64,000 nucleotides of DNA from SW4 sp042466115 (GTDB taxonomy: Bacteria > Pseudomonadota > Alphaproteobacteria > Rhodobacterales > Rhodobacteraceae). A model generated the notes under the pieces. The model was not told the DNA's origin. It was given only the letters and a program-made list of their open reading frames with translations, and did not search any database. The stretch spans positions 2,852,001 through 2,916,000 of the forward strand of contig NZ_JAXHBQ010000001.1 in assembly GCF_042466115.1 (NCBI RefSeq). Reading direction: 5' to 3'. Positions 33,069 to 41,899 of the stretch are shown one piece after another. Each line of letters begins with the position of its first letter. Positions within the stretch are counted from its first letter, which is position 1. Made by a program: the position numbers and the translations under genes.

Positions 33069-36000
33069 CTAGTGGAAATCCCTGCTGGGAAACAGCCGCT
33101 TGGCCTGATCGCGCGGGTGCATGGCGCGGGGTTGTGCGCGGGGCGGGCGGGGCGCATCATCGGCCTGCGGCTGGGTGATCCCCACGGCATCGTCCATCGG
33201 GTGGCCAAGCGCGCTCAGGTGATGGGACACATCCTCGACGGTTTGCGCGATGATATGCACAACAATCCCTTCGCGCTGCACATATCCGGTCACGCGCAAC
33301 AAACGCCCGCCCATGACGGCGCGGCGGAACTGTTTATAGATCGTCGGCCAGACCACCACGTTGGACACGCCGGTTTCATCTTCCAGCGTCAAAAATACCA
33401 CGCCGGACGCGGTGCCGGGGCGTTGGCGGGTGATCACAAGACCGCAGACAGTAATCCGCCCCAAAGGCACGTCGGGCAGTTCCGCGTGCGGTGTCAGACC
33501 GGCGATGTCAGGGCGCAGCAGTTCCATCGGGTGCGCCTTGAGCGACAGGCGCATCGCCACGTAATCTTCGACGACTTCTTCGCCCAGATGCATCACCGGC
33601 AGGGTGACGGCGGGTTCATGAATGCCCTCGCCCTCGATCGGGTCATTGAACAGCGGCAGGGGCGCGCTGCCCTTGATCGCCTTGACGGCCCAAAGCGCGT
33701 CGCGCCGCCCCAGCCCCAAACCCGCATAGGCATCGGCTTCGGCCAGCCGTTCCAGCACGGGCGGCGCAATGCCCGCGCGCAGCCACAATGCTTCGGGATC
33801 GGGATAGCCATTGCCGCGCGCCGCGACGATCCAGGCCGCGTCACTCTCGCGAAAGCCCTTGATCTGGCGAAAACCCAACCGCAAGGCCAGCGACCCATCC
33901 GCGCGCCGTTCCAGCGTGTTGTCCCAATCGCTTGTGTTCACGCAGATCGGGCGGACTTCGATCTGGTGTTCGCGGGCATCGCGCACGATCTGGGCGGGGG
34001 CATAAAACCCCATTGGCTGTGCATTCAGCAGCGCGCAGGCAAAGGCGGTAGGGTGGTGCCGTTTCAGCCATGCCGACACATAGGCCAGCATCGCAAAGGC
34101 CGCCGCATGGCTTTCGGGAAAGCCGTATTCGCCAAAGCCTTCGATCTGGGAAAAGCAGCTTTCGGCAAACTCGGGCGTGTAGTCGCGCGCCAACATGCCG
34201 GCGATGAATTTGTCGCGCAGTTGTCCGATCGTGCCCATCCGCCGGAAGGTCGCCATTGACCGGCGCAGCTTGTCGGCCTCGGAGGGGGAAAACCCGGCGG
34301 CGACAACGGCGATCTGCATGGCCTGTTCCTGAAACAGCGGCACGCCCAGCGTTTTGCCCAGCACCTTTTCCAGCGCGCGCGAGGGAAAGCTGACAGGTTC
34401 TTTCCCCTGCCTGCGATTGATATAGGGGTGGACCATGCCGCCCTGAATCGGGCCGGGACGCACGATGGCGACCTCGATCACCAGATCATAAAATTCGCGG
34501 GGTTTCATGCGCGGCAGAAAATTCATCTGCGCGCGGCTTTCGACCTGAAACACCCCGATGGCATCGGCCACGCACAGCATATCAAACGTTGGCGCATCGG
34601 CCTGCGGCACGTTTGCAATCGTCAGGCGCGGGCCGCCGTGCTGCGCGATCAGGTCGAAACTTTTGCGAATGCAGGTCAGCATCCCCAGCGACAGGATATC
34701 AACCTTGAGGATCCCCAGCGCGTCGATATCATCCTTGTCCCATTCGATCAGGGTGCGGTCATCCATCGCGGCGTTTTCAATCGGGCACAGTTCGTCCAGC
34801 CGCCCCTTGGTGATGATAAAACCGCCCACATGCTGGCTCAGGTGGCGGGGAAAACCGATGATCTCGCCGATCAGTTTGATGGTCTGGGCCAGGCGCGGAT
34901 CGCTTGTATCAAGGCCCAGTTCCTTGACCCGTTCGGGGTCTGTCCCCTTGTCGGCCATGCCCCAGATTTGCCCCGACAGGCTGGCGGTGACATCCTGGGA
35001 CAGGCCCATCGCCTTGCCGACCTCGCGGATTGCGGCGCGGGTGCGAAAGTGGATCACCGTGGCACACAGACCCGCGCGATGGCGGCCGTATTTGGCATAG
35101 ATATGCTGGATCACCTCCTCGCGCCGTTCATGTTCAAAATCAACGTCGATATCGGGCGGCTCGCCACGGTGTTCGGACACGAACCGTTCCACGACCATCG
35201 TGATGGTTTCGGGGCTGACATCGGTGATCCCCAGCAGATAACACAGGATCGAATTGGCCGCCGATCCGCGCCCCTGACACAAAATCCCCTGCGCGCGGGC
35301 AAATTGCACGATGTCATGGACGGTCAAAAAATAGGCCGGAAAATCAAGGGTTTTGACAAGGTCCAATTCCTTGTCCATCTGCGCAATCGCGGATGCGGGC
35401 GCACCATCGGGATAGCGGGTTTGCAGCCCTTCGCGCGCCAATCGTTCAAGCCTGTCTTGCGGCGCTTCATCCCCCGCGATTTCATCGGGGTATTCATAGC
35501 TGAGTTCGGACAGGCAAAAGCTGCAACGCGCGGCAATGTCCACAGTGCGGCGCAGGGCAGCGGGGTGGCGGGCAAACAGGCGCGCCATATCCGCCTCGCC
35601 TTTCAGGCGGCGTTCACTGTTGGGCAGGGCGCGGGTGCCGATATGATCAATCGTCGTGCCTTCGCGCAGGCAGGTCAGAACATCGGCCAACTGGCGGCGC
35701 GATCCGTGGTGCATCAGCACATCGCCCACGGCCACCATCGGCGCGGCCGTGCGATGGGCAAGGGCGGCGCAGGCGTCAAAATAGCGCTGGTCGCTGCCGT
35801 CATAGCGCGGCGCCGCGCCAAGAAAAACATGGGCGGGAAAGGCTTTCTTGAGGGCGAGAATATCGGCGCGGCTGTCGTGCAGCGCCCCTTGCGGCAGGGC
35901 GATCAGGGTCATGCCCGCGCAGCCCTGCTGTAAATCGGGCAGGTCAAGATAGCAGTCGCCCTTGGGCGCGCGCCGCTTGCCAAGGGTCAACAGCCGTGTG

Positions 36001-36320
36001 AGGCGCGCATAGCCCGCACGGTCATGGGGCAGGGCAATCCAGTGGGTGCTGGTGTCGCGCAAAGCCAGCCGCGCGCCGATGATCAGCTTGGGCAACCTTG
36101 CCCCATCCCCGTGTTCGCGGCGCAATTCCCGCAAGGCCGAAAACGCCCGCACCACACCCGCCAGTGAATTGCGATCCGTGATGGCCAATGCCTTGAGCCC
36201 AAGGGCAGCGGCGCGGGTAATCAGTTCTTCGGGGTGGGATGCACCGCGCAGAAACGTGAAATTGGACGTTGTGCACAACTCGGCGTAGCCGGGCGCAAGC
36301 GACGGGTTTTGCACAGTCAT
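33069..36320 (-). CDS. dnaE2: Error-prone DNA polymerase III alpha-like (ImuC/DnaE2)
   Basis: The translesion polymerase of the alphaproteobacterial mutasome. The 1083-residue product begins YAELCTTSNFTFLRGASHPEE (PHP domain), has the C-family catalytic motif PPDIDVDFEHERREEVIQHI and ends with an OB-type domain (VCGLVITRQRPGTASGVVFLTLED). It is shorter than replicative DnaE, as DnaE2 is. The start ATG overlaps the imuB stop (ATGA). The open frame continues 18 codons upstream without homology. It converges on the hydratase gene with 11 bp between. Confidence 0.95.
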   Translation of the reverse strand: MTVQNPSLAPGYAELCTTSNFTFLRGASHPEELITRAAALGLKALAITDRNSLAGVVRAFSALRELRREHGDGARLPKLIIGARLALRDTSTHWIALPHDRAGYARLTRLLTLGKRRAPKGDCYLDLPDLQQGCAGMTLIALPQGALHDSRADILALKKAFPAHVFLGAAPRYDGSDQRYFDACAALAHRTAAPMVAVGDVLMHHGSRRQLADVLTCLREGTTIDHIGTRALPNSERRLKGEADMARLFARHPAALRRTVDIAARCSFCLSELSYEYPDEIAGDEAPQDRLERLAREGLQTRYPDGAPASAIAQMDKELDLVKTLDFPAYFLTVHDIVQFARAQGILCQGRGSAANSILCYLLGITDVSPETITMVVERFVSEHRGEPPDIDVDFEHERREEVIQHIYAKYGRHRAGLCATVIHFRTRAAIREVGKAMGLSQDVTASLSGQIWGMADKGTDPERVKELGLDTSDPRLAQTIKLIGEIIGFPRHLSQHVGGFIITKGRLDELCPIENAAMDDRTLIEWDKDDIDALGILKVDILSLGMLTCIRKSFDLIAQHGGPRLTIANVPQADAPTFDMLCVADAIGVFQVESRAQMNFLPRMKPREFYDLVIEVAIVRPGPIQGGMVHPYINRRQGKEPVSFPSRALEKVLGKTLGVPLFQEQAMQIAVVAAGFSPSEADKLRRSMATFRRMGTIGQLRDKFIAGMLARDYTPEFAESCFSQIEGFGEYGFPESHAAAFAMLAYVSAWLKRHHPTAFACALLNAQPMGFYAPAQIVRDAREHQIEVRPICVNTSDWDNTLERRADGSLALRLGFRQIKGFRESDAAWIVAARGNGYPDPEALWLRAGIAPPVLERLAEADAYAGLGLGRRDALWAVKAIKGSAPLPLFNDPIEGEGIHEPAVTLPVMHLGEEVVEDYVAMRLSLKAHPMELLRPDIAGLTPHAELPDVPLGRITVCGLVITRQRPGTASGVVFLTLEDETGVSNVVVWPTIYKQFRRAVMGGRLLRVTGYVQREGIVVHIIAQTVEDVSHHLSALGHPMDDAVGITQPQADDAPRPPRAQPRAMHPRDQAKRLFPSRDFH

Positions 36321-37774
36321 GCGAATTCCCCCTGCACAAACCAGCCCGGATTCTGCGGCGTATAAAACAGCCAAAGCCTGCGCCCCTCGCGGGTTTCGAT
36401 CCGCCAGTAATCACGCACCCCGCTGCGCCAGTTGTCATCGGGCAGCCACCATTCAGGGGCGATGCGTTCCGGCCCCGTGGCGCGCCCTGTGGTCAGGGAC
36501 ATCCGCCGCCAGCGAAACTGCCGGGGCGGGCGCGATGATGTGCCGGCGATGGGTTCAGGCGCGAACAGGCGCAACGGGCGCGGTGTCATCGTGACCCACG
36601 GCCCTTCGGGCGCGCAATACGCGGCGATCCCGATGCGAAAACTGCGTTCGGGAATGTGGCTGTCGGCAGGCAAGAACCGCTGGATATTGTCCAACCCGAT
36701 CCGGTTGCCGATCCGCGTGACCAGATCGTCCAGACCATCGCTGCGCACAGTGCTGTCATAGCTGATCTGGGTCTTGGCCAAAGGCTCGACCTGGGTGGCT
36801 TCAAGGCGCATCTGGTCAATGCCAAACCCGGCCTCGACCGTGCCAACCCCGCGCGCAAACAGCGGCAAAATCCGCGCCGCATCGCGCATTGGCGCGGCAA
36901 GACGCAGTTCCACCTGCTGTGCGCCCTGATCCACGCGGCGCAGGGTCAGTTGCAACTGGCGCGCGCCCATGTCCTGATCTTTCAGTTTGTCACACAGGCG
37001 TTCCAGCAATCGCTGCGTGCCCGCCATCACATCGTCGCTCAGGCCGATTGGCTCGGGCAGGGTGATGCGCACGCCGTAATGGGGCGCCTCGGACAAGGGC
37101 GCGATCACCTCGTCCTGCGCGCCCATCGCCTGATCAAGGCGCAGCACCACATCTGCCCCGAAACGGCGCGCCATCGTGGCGCGGGGCAGGGCCATCAGAT
37201 CAGCAATGGATCGCAGCCCAAGCCGTTGCAGCGCCGTGGCCGATTTGTCTTCCAACCGCAGGGCGGCAATCGGCAGCGCACTGATGTCCTCGCCCGCGCC
37301 ACCGTAATGGGCCAGCGCCCAGGCCGCGCCGCGCGTATCGGCCGCCGCCACCCGCCCGCCAAGCCCGGCGCGGGCAAACCTGTGGCGCATATCGTTCAGC
37401 ATCAAAGCTTCGCCGCCAAACAAATGCGCCGATCCGGTGATATTGAGCATCAACCCGTCCGCACCGTCCACCCCCACCCACGGGCAGTAGCGCTTGCTCC
37501 ACCGTGCCAGTGTTTGCAGAAAACGGGCGTCGGCGGGGGCATTGGCGGGGCGGCTTTGCAGATCGGGGCAATAGGCGCGGGCATCCGAATAGCCCATGCC
37601 ACGATGCAGCCCGCGCGCTTCGGCGGCCTTATTAAGACAATAAATGCGGTTGGTGTTCTGCGCGTGATGGGTGATCACAAAGGGGCGGTCATCGGCGCCA
37701 TCGGCCACGCGGGCGCGCAACGCCCTATCGCTGGGGAGCCTCGGAAACCACACTGACACGACGCGTTTGCGCAT
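36317..37774 (-). CDS. imuB: ImuB, Y-family polymerase-like mutasome protein
   Basis: A 485-residue Y-family-fold protein that bridges ImuA, DnaE2 and the beta clamp. The N terminus VVSVWFPRLPSDRAL replaces the DxD-bearing strand of active Y polymerases, so it should be catalytically inactive, as known for ImuB. Palm and fingers segments such as YSDARAYCPDLQ and GVDGADGLMLNITGSAHLFGG follow. The C-terminal WRIETREGRRLWLFYTPQNP is typical of the family. Overlaps imuA by 50 nt at its start and dnaE2 by 4 nt at its end. Confidence 0.93.
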   Translation of the reverse strand: MRKRVVSVWFPRLPSDRALRARVADGADDRPFVITHHAQNTNRIYCLNKAAEARGLHRGMGYSDARAYCPDLQSRPANAPADARFLQTLARWSKRYCPWVGVDGADGLMLNITGSAHLFGGEALMLNDMRHRFARAGLGGRVAAADTRGAAWALAHYGGAGEDISALPIAALRLEDKSATALQRLGLRSIADLMALPRATMARRFGADVVLRLDQAMGAQDEVIAPLSEAPHYGVRITLPEPIGLSDDVMAGTQRLLERLCDKLKDQDMGARQLQLTLRRVDQGAQQVELRLAAPMRDAARILPLFARGVGTVEAGFGIDQMRLEATQVEPLAKTQISYDSTVRSDGLDDLVTRIGNRIGLDNIQRFLPADSHIPERSFRIGIAAYCAPEGPWVTMTPRPLRLFAPEPIAGTSSRPPRQFRWRRMSLTTGRATGPERIAPEWWLPDDNWRSGVRDYWRIETREGRRLWLFYTPQNPGWFVQGEFA

Positions 37775-38303
37775 CCCACTTCACAGCCCACGCTTTTAAT
37801 GTTCCTGATTTGTTCTTTATAATTTCCCAGCGCTGCAGAGTCGAGTCCGCATGGGCGGTTGCGTCAAAAACAGGGGTGCAGCGCCAGCGGGTCTGGGCGG
37901 CATTGCTGCCCATCCCTTCGGGCAGGATACACAGGCCCGTGGTCTTGCCCTCGGCTGCGGCCAGTTGCAGGCGGCGTCCTTCGGTCAGGCCAATCGGCTG
38001 GCTGACCTCCATCACCACCAAGGCCACGCGCCCCGAACGCAAGGCCTCCTCGGCGCTGGCCAGCAGGTCGATGTGGCCGGGGGCCTGCGCGACCAACAGC
38101 TTTTGCGGATCAAGATAGGGCGCGAACCCCATCGGGTTGATGTGTTCGCCCTGCCAGCCTTCACGAATCCACAACACCGCCTTGCCACTTTGCCCGCAAA
38201 GATTTGCGGCCAATGCAAAGGCAAACGCCGTGGCTGACGGTCCCCAAACCTCGTGGGTGCGGGCATTGTCGGGCGGAAAGTGGGAATCGAAATCGCGGGT
38301 CAT
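37725..38303 (-). CDS. imuA: ImuA, mutasome accessory protein
   Basis: A 192-residue RecA/SulA-like protein that starts the imuA-imuB-dnaE2 cassette. ATG 38303 (MTRDFDSHFPPDN) was chosen over a longer open frame without homology. Segments VWGPSATAFAFALAANL, KAVLWIREGWQGEHINP, DLLASAEEALRS and VVMEVSQPIGLTEGRRLQLAA fit ImuA. Its last 50 bases overlap imuB. No alphaproteobacterial SOS box (GTTC-N7-GTTC type) is visible in the 71-bp gap before it. Confidence 0.88.
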   Translation of the reverse strand: MTRDFDSHFPPDNARTHEVWGPSATAFAFALAANLCGQSGKAVLWIREGWQGEHINPMGFAPYLDPQKLLVAQAPGHIDLLASAEEALRSGRVALVVMEVSQPIGLTEGRRLQLAAAEGKTTGLCILPEGMGSNAAQTRWRCTPVFDATAHADSTLQRWEIIKNKSGTLKAWAVKWDAQTRRVSVVSEAPQR

Positions 38304-38374
38304 CCCGGCAGTATAGGCAAGAAAACACGGGGCGCACAGTTGAACCGCTGCATCAGCGATGGCACCATTCGCCC

Positions 38375-39898
38375 ATGGTTCAGGATGAACACCCCCAGTA
38401 TGTTCTTGAGATTGCCAGCGCCTATGCGCGTGGCGATCTGGCGCTGGGCGACACCCTTTTCGAGAGGGCAGGCGGGGACCAGTTCGCGTTTCAGAACGGC
38501 TTTGATGCACTTGGGCTTGTCCTTGCGGCCATGCCCGAGGACCACTGGCGCCAGAGCGAGGCCGCCTTTTGTGGCTGGGCCGTCTATCTGTGCAAGTTCG
38601 GGCAGGCGGCCCGCGCGTCCGCCCATATCCATGACCCTGAACTGGCTTTTGAAAAGACAGTGCGCTTTACGATCGTCGAACTGCTGGTCACGATCCATCT
38701 GGGCGATCCAGTGCGCATCGCCGACATCGAACGCTGGACCTATCTGGAACGCCGGTTGCCGATTTCCGATCCGCTGGCCAGCGGGCTTTATTGCAACGCG
38801 ATGCTGGTCATTCTTGTGCGGGTCGGCCGCCTGCGCGAGGCGCGCGCATTCGGGCTGCGCGCCATTGCCGCCTTTCGCGCCGCCAACCACGCCCACCTTG
38901 AACACTTCATCCACCTGCACCTTGCCGATCTGTCAATCAACGAGGGCAATCTGCGCGAAGGGCGCCGCCATCTGATTTCGGCCAAGACCTGTCTGGACAC
39001 ATGGGGCGAAACCTATGGCAACGAAGCCCAGCTCAGCGATATCATCGCGCTTGTTCTTGACTACGAAACCGGCAATTTCGCGCATATTCCTGCCTTGGGT
39101 GCGGCGTTGCGGGATTCCCTGGTGGCAGGTGACAGCTGGGCGGAAATCTTTAACCAGCTCGGGCGGATCACGGTCCTGTCGCTTTATTTCACGGCAGGGC
39201 GTGACGCGGCATTGCAGGAACTTGCTACATTTCAGGCAGGCTATGCACAGCGCCACGGGCGGCATTCCGATGTGCTGGCCCTGCTTGAAATCGAGATTGA
39301 CCGCCTTGATCACAGCCTGGGCGGGGCCGAACACGCCTTGGCGCGGCTGGATGCGAACAACCTGCGCGGGCCGATCGGGTCAATCCTGCTGGGCGGGATC
39401 GTTGCGGTCCTTGGGCGGGATGACAAAGGCGTCACGTATGTATCGGGGCCGCGCGCTGGCCTGAACGAAGCCCTTCGCCATGCCGCACGAGCCAGCGGTC
39501 AGGTGCGCCGCCGTTTTGTGCAGCAGGCGTTCTTGTTGGCGATCCGCGAAAGCCACGCCGCGCCCTTTGTCGAAAACCGCGATGCCCTGTCGGGTTTGGG
39601 CGATCGGCTGACCTCAAGCGGCTTTGCGCGCGGGCATGTGCAGGTCGGGCGCATGGCGCGCAAGGTCTTGCGCACCGCCGAGCAAAGCTATTGGGTGCCC
39701 GCCCCCCTTCGCAAATTGGGTATTACCCACCGCCAGTTGCGCGTTTTGACGGCCCTGCAATCGGGCGCGACTAACAAGGAAATCGCCCGTCTGCTGGGGC
39801 TAAGCGAGGCTACTGTCAAATTCCATTTGACCAACCTGTATCGCGCGACGGGCACAAGTCGTAGGGGTCAGCTAATTGAATTAGCGACACAAATGTAG
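38375..39898 (+). CDS. LuxR-type transcriptional regulator with TPR-like N-terminal region
   Basis: A 507-residue regulator, ATG 38375 (MVQDEHPQYVLEIA). The last 65 residues are a LuxR/GerE helix-turn-helix: LGITHRQLRVLTALQSGATN, KEIARLLGLSEATVKFHLTN, LYRATGTSRRGQLIELA. The preceding 400 residues are Ala/Leu-rich helices resembling the TPR superhelix of MalT-like regulators. No P-loop ATPase domain is present. It lies 103 bp upstream of the ABC/hydantoinase operon in the same direction and is the obvious candidate regulator; the inducer is unknown. Confidence 0.85.
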   Translation: MVQDEHPQYVLEIASAYARGDLALGDTLFERAGGDQFAFQNGFDALGLVLAAMPEDHWRQSEAAFCGWAVYLCKFGQAARASAHIHDPELAFEKTVRFTIVELLVTIHLGDPVRIADIERWTYLERRLPISDPLASGLYCNAMLVILVRVGRLREARAFGLRAIAAFRAANHAHLEHFIHLHLADLSINEGNLREGRRHLISAKTCLDTWGETYGNEAQLSDIIALVLDYETGNFAHIPALGAALRDSLVAGDSWAEIFNQLGRITVLSLYFTAGRDAALQELATFQAGYAQRHGRHSDVLALLEIEIDRLDHSLGGAEHALARLDANNLRGPIGSILLGGIVAVLGRDDKGVTYVSGPRAGLNEALRHAARASGQVRRRFVQQAFLLAIRESHAAPFVENRDALSGLGDRLTSSGFARGHVQVGRMARKVLRTAEQSYWVPAPLRKLGITHRQLRVLTALQSGATNKEIARLLGLSEATVKFHLTNLYRATGTSRRGQLIELATQM

Positions 39899-40001
39899 AT
39901 AAATTACAAAAACTATACTTTTAACAACTAAACTATCCCTTTTTTGAATCCGTTGCACGGCGGATCGCGGTCTAGGCTGAACGCGAGGGGATTTACCACC
40001 A
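39899..40001 (+). promoter_or_regulatory. AT-rich upstream region of the ABC/hydantoinase operon
   Basis: The first 50 bases are strikingly AT-rich for this genome (for example TAAATTACAAAAACTATAC and TTAACAACTAAACTAT), ending in a run of six T. This may combine a terminator-like T run for the regulator with an UP-type promoter element. Possible -35 TTGCAC lies at 39953, but no well-spaced -10 stands out. GCGAGGGG precedes the first permease start. Confidence 0.35.
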
Positions 40002-41024
40002 ATGCTGCTTTATTTGATCCGTCGGGGCGCATCGCTGTTTTTCGTTCTGTTCGGTTTGGCCATCCTGATTTTCGTCATCGCCCGCATCGTGCCGGGTGAT
40101 CCGGCGCGCATCGCGCTTGGCCCCTTGGCGACGGCCGAACAGGTTACTGAATTGCGCCTAGAAATGGGGCTGGACCAGCCGTTTATCGTGCAGCTTGGCA
40201 CCTATCTGTCCGGCCTTGCGCAGGGTGATCTTGGCAAATCGCTTTTGACCTCGCGCCCCGTGATGGATGATATCATGGCTGCACTGCCGGCCACGTTTGA
40301 GCTGGTGCTGTTCACGCTGATCTTGCAGATCATCATTTCCATCCCGCTGGGCATACTGGCCGCGGTCTATCGCAATACATGGGTCGATAACGTGATTCGC
40401 GTGATTTCGCTGCTGGGGGTCGTGACGCCGGGTTTCGTGTTGGCAATCTTGTTGCAACTGAGTGCGGCGATGTATTTCGGGTTCTTCCCGATCACGGGCC
40501 GGCTGGACCCGGCGATTGTTTTTGACGCCGATATCACGGGCCTGTTGCTGGTGGACGGGCTGATCAAGGGCCGGTTTGATGTGGTGGGCGATGCCCTGCG
40601 CCACCTGTTCCTGCCCGCGATTGCGCTGGCCGCAGGCGGGATCGGGCAGGTCGTGCGCATCACCCGTTCGGCCATGATCGAAGTCGCCAGCCGCGATTTC
40701 ATCGAAGCCTCGCGCGCCTATGGCATCCCTGAACAGGTGGTGCGGTTTCGCTATATGTTGCGGGTGGCCGCGGTCGCGCCCCTGACGATCCTGGGGTTGG
40801 AATTTGCCTCGCTGATCGGCAATGCCTTTATCGTCGAGTTCGTCTTTTCATGGCCCGGGATTGCCAGCTATGGCGTGCGCACGATCCTGCAAAAAGATCT
40901 GAACGCCGTGATCGGTGTGGTGCTGGTGTCGGGCGTGTTCTTTGTCGTCGCCAACCTGACCATCGACATCATTCTGGGTATTCTTGATCCCCGTCACCGT
41001 CTGCGCGAGGGGAGAAGCAAATGA
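40002..41024 (+). CDS. ABC transporter permease, DppB/OppB type
   Basis: A 340-residue inner-membrane permease with about six transmembrane helices. N-terminal LLYLIRRGASLFFVLFGLAI and ARIVPGDPARIALGPLAT are standard for DppB/OppB. The EAA loop that contacts the ATPase is VASRDFIEASRAYGIPEQ. First gene of the operon; overlaps the second permease by 4 nt. Substrate belongs to the peptide/opine/nickel class judging by family only. Confidence 0.94.
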   Translation: MLLYLIRRGASLFFVLFGLAILIFVIARIVPGDPARIALGPLATAEQVTELRLEMGLDQPFIVQLGTYLSGLAQGDLGKSLLTSRPVMDDIMAALPATFELVLFTLILQIIISIPLGILAAVYRNTWVDNVIRVISLLGVVTPGFVLAILLQLSAAMYFGFFPITGRLDPAIVFDADITGLLLVDGLIKGRFDVVGDALRHLFLPAIALAAGGIGQVVRITRSAMIEVASRDFIEASRAYGIPEQVVRFRYMLRVAAVAPLTILGLEFASLIGNAFIVEFVFSWPGIASYGVRTILQKDLNAVIGVVLVSGVFFVVANLTIDIILGILDPRHRLREGRSK

Positions 41025-41899
41025 GCGCCCCTGACATGATCGACACGCAGCGCGTTCTGACATCGCGCCAGATGGCGCTTTACCGCTTTACCCGCAACCC
41101 GGCGGCACTGGTGGGGGCGGTGATCGTGATCAGCGTTGTGATCGCCGCAATATTCGCGCCACTGCTGGCCCCTTCACCGGAAAGCGCCGGATCTTTTGTT
41201 GATTTCCGCAACCGCCACGCCGCCCCGTCATGGGAACACTGGATGGGCACCGACAATGTCGGGCGCGATGTGTTCAGTCGCGTCCTCTATGGCTTTCGCG
41301 TGTCGCTGGGTCTGGTCGTCGGCGTGCTGGGCGTCGCGGTACCGTTTGGCGTGATCCTTGGGCTGGTCGCGGGTTATTTTGGTGGCTGGACCGAAACGAT
41401 CATCATGCGCTTTACCGATATCATGCTGGCCCTGCCGCCCTTGGCTATGGCGCTGGCAATCACGGCTGTGCTGTCGCCCAATCTGGTGAACGCGATGATC
41501 GCGATCACCTTGCTGTGGTGGACATGGCACACGCGGCTGATTTACCGCATCGTCAAGGCGCAGATGAACGAAGATTACGTCGAAGCCGCGCAGATCGCCG
41601 GTGCCACACATGTCCACATTCTGTTTCGCGAACTGCTGCCCAACTGCATCTCGGCGATTGCGGTGAAAATCTCGCTTGATGCGGGCTTTGTGATCCTGTT
41701 TGGCGCGTCGCTGTCATTCCTTGGGCTGGGCATCCAGCCACCCACACCGGACCTTGGCACGATGGTCGCCACAGGGGCGGAATACATGCCCGAAATGTGG
41801 TGGCAGGCAGTCATGCCGGGCCTTGCCATTCTTTATGCGATCCTTGGGTTCAACCTGTTGGGCGACGGCTTGCGCGATATGCTGGATGTCGAACTATGA
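41021..41899 (+). CDS. ABC transporter permease, DppC/OppC type
   Basis: The partner permease (292 residues). It has the N-terminal helix NPAALVGAVIVISVVIAAIFAPLL (in part), the conserved HWMGTDNVGRDVFSRVLYG block and an EAA loop MNEDYVEAAQIAGATHVHI. Five or six transmembrane helices. Overlaps both neighbours by 4 nt. Confidence 0.94.
   Translation: MSAPDMIDTQRVLTSRQMALYRFTRNPAALVGAVIVISVVIAAIFAPLLAPSPESAGSFVDFRNRHAAPSWEHWMGTDNVGRDVFSRVLYGFRVSLGLVVGVLGVAVPFGVILGLVAGYFGGWTETIIMRFTDIMLALPPLAMALAITAVLSPNLVNAMIAITLLWWTWHTRLIYRIVKAQMNEDYVEAAQIAGATHVHILFRELLPNCISAIAVKISLDAGFVILFGASLSFLGLGIQPPTPDLGTMVATGAEYMPEMWWQAVMPGLAILYAILGFNLLGDGLRDMLDVEL

Noticed and set aside
33048..35933. Two long plus-strand frames (403 and 501 codons) across dnaE2
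   Set aside because: Both mirror the polymerase gene, are His/Arg/Gly/Gln-rich and lack any domain. The dnaE2 motifs on the minus strand are decisive.
36656..37756. A 366-codon plus-strand frame opposite imuB
   Set aside because: Shadow of imuB with no recognisable sequence.
38304..38400. LexA/SOS box upstream of imuA
   Set aside because: GTTC and GAAC tetramers occur near 38376-38389 but not as direct repeats with 7-bp spacing.
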